In this document: positions 1-9,766 of the stretch, one piece after another
Layout: every line of letters starts with the position of its first letter
How positions within the stretch are numbered: the stretch's first letter is position 1
NCBI GenBank assembly: GCA_019787685.1
Contig: JAHNUO010000005.1
Coordinates: 1 to 64,000 of the forward strand
DNA from: Chiua virens
Lineage: Eukaryota > Basidiomycota > Agaricomycetes > Boletales > Boletaceae
Direction of reading: 5' to 3'
DNA length: 64,000 nucleotides
Translations under genes and position numbers: made by a program
Notes under the pieces: model-generated
What the model was told of the DNA's origin: nothing
What the model saw: only the letters and a program-made list of their open reading frames with translations
The model's database searches: none

Positions 1-43
1 AATCCAACTCTGACCTTCTCAGACATTAACTCCTAGTGTTCCA

Positions 44-170
44 ATGTCCAGTCTAGGGCTGCTCAAAAGACTGGCAACTGGACCAGACTGGACTGGTAAG
101 CAACTGGACTGCAGTTGCAGTTGCATCCAGTTGCTGACCAGTCCAGTTACCAGTTGCCTTGATTTTGAAA
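44..170. repeat. ACTGG-rich imperfect inverted repeat (stem-loop)
   Basis: A block made almost only of ACTGG, CCAGT and CAGTTG words. The 21-nt segment at 87-107 and the segment at 127-147 are reverse complements with one mismatch, separated by a 19-nt loop that is itself CAGTTG-rich. An outer, weaker pairing extends to CAACTGG near 75 and CCAGTTG near 150. Such palindromes can mark the ends of mobile elements, but I see no partner copy elsewhere in the window, so its origin is unknown. Confidence 0.7.
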
Positions 171-806
171 AAATAAAAGACTTGTCCTTTAGTGGACCAG
201 TCTTTAGCTCCTATCCATGGGTACTTCCCACAATATTTTCAGAATTTTAGATATTTCATTTGAATTTCTACCACAAAAACCGAGTTAAGACCCTCTCTGA
301 TCAACATGCCACCTGGAAATGGCCATATCCTTTGATCCTGTGCTCCACATCTTATGATCTAAGGGTCTGTAGGTAACCAGAGGTCCATAGTAGATTTTAT
401 TTCACCATGACTAATTGTGGTTTCCGCTGTGTGGTAGATTGGTCTGTGTCAACATGTTTATATACTTCTATCCATAGCTAGCTTGTTGACTTATTCTACT
501 AAGTGATTGTAGCTCAGCATAAATATTCCATATATTTATGATAGTGGCTATCAATTAGTAAAAGTGAAATGTATCATATGCTTCCACTAGTAGTTGACTA
601 ACTTAGCTGAATTGGTGTCTATCAATTGCCATAAGTATTCCATATACTAATGCAAATATACTTACATGGATTTGCCTCATGCCTAGTATCTCAGTCATTT
701 TATCATCATGCCCAAGTATTTGAAATACATGTGCTTGTGGCTATGTAATACAGACATTGTTTTTATCAGATTGTTACATTGCATTGACAAGATTTCTGTA
801 GTAGGC
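171..806. other. AT-rich non-coding stretch
   Basis: AT-rich sequence with stops in all frames and no recognisable gene, RNA or repeat unit. It lies between the stem-loop and the minisatellite and looks like old, decayed intergenic or transposon-derived DNA. Confidence 0.5.
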
Positions 807-2510
807 TGTTCTACTCTATTGACTAGGTTGTTCCAATAGGTTGTTCCAGTAGGTTATTCTACCCCATTCTAGGTTGTTCCACCAGGTTATTCCACCCCAA
901 TGACTAGGTTGTTCCACTAAATTGTGCTACTCCATTGACTGGGTTATTCCAGTAGGTTGTTCCACCCCATTGACTAGGTTGTTCCACTTAGGCTAAGGTT
1001 GTTCCACCCCATTGACTAGGTTGTTCCACTAGGTTGTTCCACTTAGGCTAAGGTTGTTTCAACCCATTGACTAGGTTGTTCCACTAGGTTGTTCCACCCC
1101 ATTGACTAGGTTGTTCCACTTAGGCTAAGGTTGTTCCACCCTATTGACTAGGTTGTTCCACTTAGGCTAAGGTTGTTCCACCCTATTGACTAGGTTGTTC
1201 CACTTAGGCTGAGGTTGTTCCACCCTATTGGCTAGGTTGTTCCACTTAGGCTAAGGTTGTTCCACCCCATTGACTAGGTTGTTCTACTGGGTTGTTCCAC
1301 TTAGGCTAAGGTTGTTCCACCCTATTGACTAGGTTGTTCCACTTAGGCTAAGGTTGTTCCACTCCATTGACTAGGTTGTTCCACTAGGTTGTTCCACCCT
1401 ATTGACTAGGTTGTTCCACTTAGGCTAAGGTTGTTCCACTCCATTGACTAGGTTGTTCCACTAGGTTGTTCCACCCTATTGACTAGGTTGTTCCACTTAG
1501 GCTAAGGTTGCTCCACCCCATTGACTAGGTTGTTCCACTTAGGCTAAGGTTGTTCCACTAGGTTGTTCCACTAGGTTGTTCCACTTAGGCTAAGGTTGTT
1601 CCACCCTATTGACTAGGTTGTTCCACTAGGTTGTTCCACTTAGGCTAAGGTTGTTCCACCCCATTGACTAGGTTGTTCCACTTAGGCTAAGGTTCTTCCA
1701 ACCCATTGACTAGGTTGTTCCACTAGATTGTTCCACTTAGGCTAAGGTTGTTCCACCCTATTGACTAGGTTGTTCCACTTAGGCTAAGGTTATTCCACCC
1801 CATTGACTAGGTTGTTCCACTTAGGCTAAGGTTGTTCCACTCCATTGACTAGGTTGTTCCACTAGGTTGTTCCACTTAGGCTAAGGTTGTTCCACTTAGG
1901 CTAAGGTTGTTCCACCCCATTGACTAGGTTGTTCCACTTAGGCTAAGGTTGCTCCACCCCATTGACTAGGTTGTTCCACTTAGGCTAAGGTTGTTCCACC
2001 TCATTGACTAGGTTGTTCCACTTAGGCTAAGGTTGTTCTACCTCATTGACTAGGTTGTTCCACTTAGGCTAAGGTTGTTCCAACCCATTGACTAGGTTGT
2101 TCCACTTAGGCTAAGGTTGTTCCATCCCATTGACTAGGTTGTTCCACAAGGTTGTTCCACCCCATTGGCTAGGTTGTTCCACAAGGTTGTTCCACCCCAT
2201 TGGCTAGGTTGTTCCACAAGGTTGTTCCACCCCATTGGCTAGGTTGTTCCACAAGGTTGTTCCACCCCATTGGCTAGGTTGTTCCACAAGGTTGTTCCAC
2301 CCCATTGGCTAGGTTGTTCCACAAGGTTGTTCCACCCCATTGGCTAGGTTGTTCCACAAGGTTGTTCCACCCCATTGACTAGGTTGTTCCACAAGGTTGT
2401 TCCACCCCATTGACTAGGTTGTTCCACAAGGTTGTTCCACCCCATTGACTAGGTTGTTCCACAAGGTTGTTCCACCCCATTGACTAGGTTGTTCCACTAG
2501 GTTGTTCCAG
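807..2510. repeat. Minisatellite of 20-22 nt units (TTGTTCCAC core)
   Basis: About 1.7 kb built from a shared core GGTTGTTCCAC followed by one of a few short tails: TTAGGCTAA, CCCCATTGACTA, CCTATTGACTA or TA. The commonest compound unit alternates the first two tails and is 42 nt. Units are strongly degenerate at the left edge (807-960) and become regular inside. From about 2136 to 2485 the array switches to ten nearly identical 35-nt units (core plus AA, then core plus CCCCATTGGCTA or CCCCATTGACTA), which suggests recent local expansion. No open reading frame runs through it. Confidence 0.93.
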
Positions 2511-3400
2511 GGGCTATCAAGTGGTACGGATACGGAGGGGAAGATTATTAGTACTGGAAATGGTCATTCAAATTGCTAGAAGACTTGGTCAGACAGACGC
2601 TTACATACACATCAGACATCCTCAGATGGTGGGATGGTTGCTTACATAAGCATCAGAAATGCTTGGGTGGTGGCTTAGTCGCTTACATAATCATCACATC
2701 ATCGTCACATCTTCACCAAACATAAGTCAAAATATACCCAAAATCTACCAAATTTTCATTAGATGGTGGTCAGATGCAGACAAATATTAGTCTGAGTTGC
2801 CATGTCTTTTTCATCAAATTATCCTCAGATAATTCCAATTGGATTACCCTTGGTCATATCACTGTCATAAATTACCGCAAAACCTTGTGTAAATCGTCTC
2901 TCATTTTGTCTAATTTTCCACTGATTTATGCTTGGTGATGTATGGCTGGGTGATTCAATTTTGCTCAAAAATTGGTCAATTTCTATTTGGTTTATGCTGG
3001 GTCATAGTCAAACTTACCGCAAAACCTTGCCTCACTTGACCCTCATTTTGTCTAATTTGGTTTGATTTTGCACTAAATTATCCTTGGAATATGTATGGCT
3101 GGATGGCTGGATGGCTGGGTGATTGCATTTTTCTCAAATTGTGTTTCAATTATGCTGGGTTATAATTGTAATTTACCGCAAAACCTTGCATCACTTGATG
3201 GTCATTTTGCATGAATTTGCACATTAGTTCGCGCAAATCATGTACCCCTTGAAGTGTGCGGGTTGCCTTGTCTGTCTAGTCCAAACAATGTATTATTATA
3301 TTCTGCGCATATCACATATATCTTGAAGTGCGCCATACACATCTTCATTTCCTTACCCGAACCATAGTCTAACCCCCATCTATTTGTAAAAATGTACTAG
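2511..3400. repeat. Three degenerate ~150 bp tandem repeats in AT-rich DNA
   Basis: No gene is visible. The words ACCGCAAAACCTTG followed by CTCATTTTGTC or similar, and GGCTGGGTGATT, recur with starts at 2874, 3016 and 3175 (spacings 142 and 159), giving three diverged tandem copies. One copy carries an internal GGATGGCT triplication around 3100. The spacing is close to the period of the satellite at 5.0-6.96 kb, but the sequences are not obviously related. Confidence 0.6.
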
Positions 3401-3401
3401 A

Positions 3402-4997
3402 ATGGCCATGGAAATGGTCATGTCAGGGTTGTTCGACAAGGTGGGCCATGGTGTCAGTTTTGTCAGATTATTTCCCTCATCATTCGTTTCACAGGTGGAT
3501 GAATTCATCAAATCTGATGCTATACTCTGGATATCTTCCGAAATTTGGTTCGAATTCCTTTCCAGACGCATCAGGGCACTTCAGTTGGCTCAGATCATCA
3601 TCAAGGACTTGGAACCTCCAAACTTGGGAATATTGACCGGGATCTTCTGTCATTTGATACGCTGCACATCCAGCACTCCTATCATTTTGGACTATCATGT
3701 TCGGGAATCCATGGCTCTCCTTCAATTCTCTAGGGTCTCTGGGCGATTCGGCATGTTCTTCTTGCTCGACCTTGATGTCAAGAAGTTGCCTGCACTTCCA
3801 ACAGTCCAACAGCATGATGATGCTGAGGTATTGAAGCTCATGAATGCGAAGCAGAAGAGGAAGGGTCGACCTATATGGTCTACAATACATGATGATGAAG
3901 AATCTGAGCAATTTCCCATTGGAAGCAAGCCTACCTAGAATTTGCTACAGAAGACCATTCAAGATCAGCCCTGGTTGATCATGTGCGCTTGGATGTGGAC
4001 CAGTGACTTGTCATATCTGGAACCTGTGGTTGGCAAGCTATTTGTCCAGTTCACGTGTCAGATTTGGATCCAGTTAAAGAAGACTTGGTTGATAGCTCCA
4101 CAGAATAGGCCAGAGCCGACCTCCTTGGAGGATGCCATTCAAAGCTGGTCGTTGAATGAAGTATTCAGGACGATTCGTGCATGTTCATTCATAGCGACCA
4201 ATGCTGACATACCGGGAAGTGCAGGAGCAGGTCACCACCAGCCTAGCTTCATGGAGCGAATGCATGTCTTTTTCCCTGCTTTTGATCCAGATTCTGAGCC
4301 TACCAGCCGCTCTCCTTGGAGTATATTTTGGACGAAACCATGCTATATCTGGGAATACCATCGACTCATGAAGGACCGCTCTGTGGCTGAGGAGTTTGAG
4401 ATTACAGATCGCTTGGGGAAAATATTTTCTTTGCTTCAAACATTGCCAGATGCTTCGAAATGTAGCTCAAAGACACCCGGAAGGACATGGAGATGCAAAG
4501 AAGGGAAGATTGTAATGGTGACCAATTCAAAGTTCTACAAGATCGAAGGGATTTCAAAAGGGAAGACTCAAAAACCCCGGCAAAAGGTCACTCGCGTTTT
4601 AAAGCCACGAAACAAGCTTCAAATGGACATTATGGAACATATGGGTTATGACGAGCTTCTAGCTAACAAGCAATTGATTGCAGAGAGGCGCAGAATGAGA
4701 CAGGGGAGGGATAGAAAGTCTGCAAAACAAAAGAATACTCGGAAACCTCCTCCTACTAGACAACAGAAGCATCAGGATAAAAAGGAGGAGGAGGAGGGGG
4801 AGGGGGAGGGGGAGGATGATGAGGGGGAAGGGGAGGATGATGAGGGGGAAGGGGAGGATGATGAGGGGGAGGAGGGAAATGATGATGAGGGAGAGGAGGA
4901 GGAGAGTGATGAGGGGGAGGGGGAGCATGATGAGGACAAAGATAAGGATGAAGATGAAGATGAAGATTTTGCAGATGAAGAGGACAATACCGAGTGA
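3402..4997 (+). pseudogene. Lineage-specific ORF with in-frame TAG and acidic C-terminal tract
   Basis: One reading frame runs from the ATG at 3402 to the TGA at 4995-4997, about 530 codons, interrupted only by a TAG at 3936-3938. The frame is the same on both sides, so the break is a substitution or a read-through codon rather than a frameshift. No introns are needed. The product has no domain I recognise. Its middle is mixed and Trp-rich, a basic stretch follows (lysine and arginine runs around 4570-4770), and the last ~70 residues are almost only Glu, Asp and Gly, encoded by GAG/GAT/GGG repeats. The satellite at 5.0 kb starts right after the stop. It resembles host-like or transposon-associated genes that sit in repeat islands of mushroom genomes, but that is inference; a function cannot be assigned. 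Confidence 0.55.
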
Positions 4998-5008
4998 ACT
5001 ACTGTACT

Positions 5009-6960
5009 CATCTCAAATAAATTATGATTTCAGGATGGATGCAAGATATGGTCCCTGCACCCCATGTATATAATTCCCATAGACCATGATACAATACTCA
5101 AAACGATCCCTATAAATTATTTGAATGATGTACCTTACTTTCCTCCCTCCCCCCCTTCACTGGTCTCAAATAAATCAGAAAGGTCCATTAAGAGTGAAAG
5201 CAATGTTCCTCACATGTATATAACACTCACAGACCATGATACAATATGTAGAATTGTATCAAAAAAATATTTGAGCGATGGACCTTACCCTTCTCCCTCC
5301 TCCCCTCTACCAGTCTCAAATAAATCAGAAAGGTCTATTAAGTGTAAACACAATGTTCCCCACATGTGTATAACACCAATAGACCATGATACAATACATA
5401 GAATTGCACCAAAAAAATATTTGAGAGATGCACCTTACCCTCTCCCCTCTCCCCCTCTACTGGTCTCAAATAAATCAGGATGGTCCATTATGAGTGCAAA
5501 CAATGTTTCCCACATATATATAACACATATAGACCGTGATACAATATATAGAATTGCACCAAAAAAATATTTGAGAGATGCACCTTACTCTCCCCTCTTC
5601 CCCCTCTACTGGTCTCAAATAAATCAGAAAGGTCTATTAAGTGTAAACACAATGTTCCCCACATGCATATAACACCTATAGACCATGATACAATACATAG
5701 AATTGCACCAAAAAAATATTTGAGAGATACACCTTACCCTCCCCCCTCCCCCCTCTACTGGTCTCAAATAAATCAGGACAGTCCATTATGAGTGCAAACA
5801 ATGTTTCTCACATATATATAACACATATAGACTATGATACAATATATAGAATTGTACCAAAAAAATATTTAAGAGATGCACCTTACCCTCCCCCCTCCCC
5901 CCCTCTACTGGTCTCAAATAAATCAGTAAGGTCCATTATGAGTGCACATGATGTTCCCCACATGCATATAACACCTATAGACCATGATACAATACATAGA
6001 ATTGCACCAAAAAAATATTTGAGAGATGCACCTTACCCTCCCCCCTCCCCCCTCTACTGGTCTCAAATAAATCAGGACGGTCCATTATGAGTGCAAACAA
6101 TGTTTCCCACATATATATAACACATATAGACTATGATACAATATATAGAATTGTACCAAAAAAATATTTAAGAGATGCACCTTACCCTCCCCCCTCCCCC
6201 CCTCTACTGGTCTCAAATAAATCAGTAAGGTCCATTATGAGTGCACATGATGTTCCCCACATATATATAACACCTATAGACCATGATACAATACATAGAA
6301 TTGCACCAAAAAAATATTTGAGAGATGCACCTTACCCTCCCCCCTCCCCCCTTCTACTGGTCTCAAATAAATCAGGATGGTCCATTATGAGTGCAAACAA
6401 TGTTCCCCACATGTATATAACACCCATAGACTATGATACAATATATAGAATCGCACCAAAAAAATATTTGAGAGATGCACCTTACCCTCCCCCCTCCCCC
6501 CTCTACTGGTCTCAAATAAATCAGGACGGTCCATTATGAGTGCAAATAATGTTCCCCACATGTATATAACACCTATAGACCATGATACAATACATAGAAT
6601 TGCACCAAAAAATATTTGAGAGATGCACCTTACCCTCCCCCCTCCCCCCCTCTACTGGTCTCAAATAAATCAGGATGGTCCATTATGAGTGCAAATAATG
6701 TTCCCCACATGTATATAACACCTATAGACCATGATACAATACATAGAATTGCACCAAAAAAATATTTGAGAGATGCACCTTGCCCTCCCCCCTCCCCCCT
6801 CTACTGGTCTCAAATAAATCAGGATGGTCCATTATGAGTGCAAATAATGTTCCCCACATGTATATAACACCTATAGACCATGATACAATACATAGAATTG
6901 CACCAAAAAAATATTTGAGAGATGCATCTCACCCTTCCCCCTCCTCCCCTCTTACCTTGC
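5009..6960. repeat. 13-copy 149/150 bp satellite, partly in ~299 bp dimers
   Basis: The anchor GATACAAT recurs at 5088, 5238, 5388, 5538, 5687, 5836, 5986, 6135, 6285, 6435, 6584, 6733 and 6882, so the period is 149 or 150. The difference lies in the C-run of the CTCCCCCCTCCCC block. From about unit 3 to unit 10 two unit types alternate (CACATATAGACTATG versus CACCTATAGACCATG), a higher-order dimer. Each unit carries AATAAATCAG (AATAAA-like) and ATATATAA or TATATAA. Because the period is often a multiple of three, long frames run through several units, but they shift at every 149-nt unit, so I do not call them genes. Confidence 0.93.
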
Positions 6961-7404
6961 TCAAAAATTATTCTGACCGCCGTTTTCTTAGAAAACGTAT
7001 TTGGGGCATCCTAACATATATATAAACAACCTCCAATCATTACTTCACCCAGATTTTGGTTTTCGAATTGTAATTACAATTACCCCAGGCTCTGTATGAT
7101 TCTGCATTTATTTTCCAGAAGACCTACACTTGTAAGGGGTACATAAAGTTTAACTTTATAGATAAAGCTTGACCATCCTTGCCAGGTGGCATGACCTTTG
7201 TCATTGCTGACCATCTGACTGTCATTTTCCAGGAGACCTACCGTTACAAAGGGCTTACAAGCCATTATAATGTTAATCTTGCATTTCTTTTATTACATGA
7301 ATTTGATTTTTTACTAATGTATTATAAGGCCTTATCATGAAATCTGGAGTCTCGTGATGGAATACAAAGAATGATGAGTCAGACATGTACTAGTGGAAGG
7401 GAAA
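6961..7404. other. Intergenic stretch with a weak 118-nt direct repeat
   Basis: No gene is visible. TTTTCCAG(A/G)AGACCTAC followed by a similar tail occurs near 7112 and again near 7230, a diverged direct repeat. The region may be the right edge of the repeat island; nothing else can be supported. Confidence 0.4.
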
Positions 7405-7407
7405 TAA

Positions 7408-9269
7408 TCACAACTGCAGATCCATTCCAATTTCTTTCAACGTGATGTGTAAAACACGTTCATCGTCATCCTTTTCAATTTTCAGGTCGGTTCGGTTGCG
7501 ATCCTGGGTGAGCTGTGGGTTCAAGTGCTCGTGCGGGTAAAATACTTGTCCTTGCTTCCCTCCCCAATCATAGTCAAGGAGTCTCACCCGGTTGTCGGCG
7601 GCAACAACTATGTTTGGACTACGCAAGTCGCCATGCACATAATCCTTGGCATGAAAGGACCTCACAAGAGCCGTCAACTGCTTCGCCCACTCCTTCCGGT
7701 CATCGAAGGAAGTATGGGGATCCAAGGGCGTAGCGTTGTGGACATATTCCATGGCAATGGCATGGATATTCCCTGGTAGCTTGGCGTAACCATGGAGTGC
7801 GGGAGCGTGGCCTCTGAGAAAACAGTGGTGGTGTAAATGGATAGAATAGGAGCGAGAAAATTTGACGACAAGCATGGTCCCATCAGAAGCCCTTGCAAGA
7901 TAAACGTATCGACCCGGCACGGCCATGATGGTCTCGACGATTTCGAATCTGATCGATCCAATCGGAAGGGTGGAGTGTCCGTAAGACGGCAGTTCTGAGA
8001 TTGCTGGGTATAGATGGTCCTTCAGGGGAGAGGAAGGCAGGCCAGAAGCGGCATCTTGAGTGATGCGACCCACAAGATGTACGGCAGCTGCAAACGCATT
8101 GTATAATTGCTTGCGGGCGTTTCCGTTAACGGCGCGAGGGCGACAAGATAAGGTCGCCGTAAGTTCCGTGTAGTGGAGCCGACTAGGGTAGGCTAGAGCG
8201 TAGAAAGTAATCATTGGACCTGACGCAATCACTAAGCATTACAACAGGTAGGGAATAAATATGACTTACCCACAAGAGTAAGACCGAGGGCTGGCACCCT
8301 CGAGCGCAACAAGCGATCGTCGTCGATGTTACCAAGGAGGCGGCAATAGTAGCCTGAAAGTTCAGCTATCGGCACGCTCTTAATACCTGCCTCCTCGTTT
8401 TTCAGCTCCACCAGCAAAATCGGCATGTCATGAGAGCCCACAATGTGGCCATCACTCCTACATTTGCTGATGCCAGCAGGAGCAGTTGGTGAGAGACTTG
8501 GGACGCTTACACCAAGGGCTTCCTTGAATATCCTGTTGAGGTGAATCAGGGCTCTGTCCCATCGTGCATCTTCATCGGCAGTAAATCTGTCGCATTTCAT
8601 CCGCAAACTCGTCTACTTGCCTCTTCAAGAGGCCATTTACTTCAAGAGCAGTGTCGAAGTATGTGTCCAGAAAAGTACCGAACGGTTGGTAGATCAGCGG
8701 GATTGGTGGGACACGATCATCGAGAGCTGTGCCTCCAGCAACCCCTGCAATGGCGCGATCATCGAGGATGCGTTCCTTTGGGTCCCCTTGTAATGCGGCG
8801 TACGTCGAAACATCTATCTTTGATGGCGCGATCGTAGTGGCGATTCTCGCATGTTTGATACAGTAGAGAGCAGGATCCTCTTCCGCTGTACGTTTTCGGG
8901 GCACTAGAACGTTGTCAGGCAGTCTAAATAAAAAATAATCGAATATACTGACCAGGTGGGAATGTCGACGACGACGTAGACATATTTAACTGAAAGATCT
9001 TTTCCCAAATCCCTGATTGTAGCCGTGTCGGGATAGAAAGGAATTCGGTTGTCCTCAGCGGCACATTCCCGCATCACTCGCGTGTGGTCAAAGTCAGTAA
9101 TATCCACGTTTACTGGTACCGGATTTCGCAACAGATAGTGCTTGAACGTAGATTGTTGGGGTAGGTACTTTTCTAAAGCCAAGGATACGCTCCCTTCATA
9201 GGGCATTGAAACACTTTTCAACTGGTCACCAATTAAAACAGAAAAAAACGCGTTACCTATAATGTCCAT
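7408..9269 (-). pseudogene. Crinkler (CRN)-like protein: ubiquitin-like header, PD-(D/E)XK nuclease, kinase-like domain
   Basis: Read on the minus strand from 9269. The first ~110 residues match the header domain of Crinkler-type proteins in style. A linker with the motif LIYQPFGTFLD follows. A restriction-endonuclease-like segment (8232-8606) has an SDG aspartate and an ELK triad-type motif. A protein-kinase-like domain (7408-8232) has VVK, HGDLRSPN and LLDYDW motifs, so HxD and DxG-type residues are recognisable although DFG is altered. A 38-nt intron at 8236-8273 joins the last two parts in frame. The nuclease-kinase pairing is known from the CR effector/toxin class described in oomycetes and many fungi, where it is thought to act on nucleic acid in conflict or host-interaction settings. 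Two single-base reading-frame breaks, near 8.58-8.60 kb and at the intron near 8.90-8.96 kb, make it broken as read. The domain call is fairly sure; activity is not. Confidence 0.65.
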
Positions 9270-9766
9270 GAGTTCAGATGTTGAAGTACAAGAGAAAAAG
9301 GATTGCTAACTCATCGTATCAGATGGCGATGGGCGATGTCAAGAAAAAAGGAGGAACAGCTGGTCAATGGTCAAACGTGGGGCTGAATGTTGAAACGGTA
9401 ACAGCGACAGGAATGGGGGACGTCGACAAAGACAATGATGGATGTTGAGGCTGGATGGAGGGGAAGGGACAACCGGGACAATGATAGAGGACGATGACTC
9501 AGGCGCCGTCTGACTATGAAGACGACCGGCTCTGAATGCAAAAATTTGCCTAGCTTACTCCAAGCAACGACAATGGTGACTGTCACCAACAAGTGCGATA
9601 GGGGTCGAAACAAACGCCGGAGATGAAGACAGGGGCTAAACAGTACAGGAATATCGGGGACTTGGCGCATTGCACTGCTACCGTTGTAAGTACTATTAGT
9701 ACAGATACAAGTACATTATCAAACTACCACGACTGACAAACAGACCATCGACGAAGTTGGAGATGT
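9270..9766. other. Intergenic region
   Basis: About 500 nt between the Crinkler-like gene and the end of the HAM1-like gene. The short frames have no family resemblance. Both flanking genes are on the minus strand, so this should hold the promoter of the Crinkler-like gene and the terminator of the HAM1-like gene; no clear motif is seen. Confidence 0.4.

Noticed and set aside
807..2510. CRISPR-like or telomeric array
   Set aside because: Units have no spacers of constant length, are 20-42 nt and degenerate, and do not match TTAGGG; it is a minisatellite in a eukaryotic context.
4659..5011. Leu/Ile-rich and poly-Ser frames on the minus strand
   Set aside because: Antisense reading of the GAG/GAT repeat coding the acidic tail.
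5064..7025. Long plus-strand frames with recurring HDTI.RIAPKKYLRDAPYP repeats
   Set aside because: They are translations of the 149/150 bp satellite; frames break at each 149-nt unit and there is no start or family support.
8236..8273. Reading through 8232-8606 without an intron
   Set aside because: The GTAAGT...TTAG intron joins the nuclease and kinase parts in frame with a smooth sequence, whereas read-through ends in a stop.
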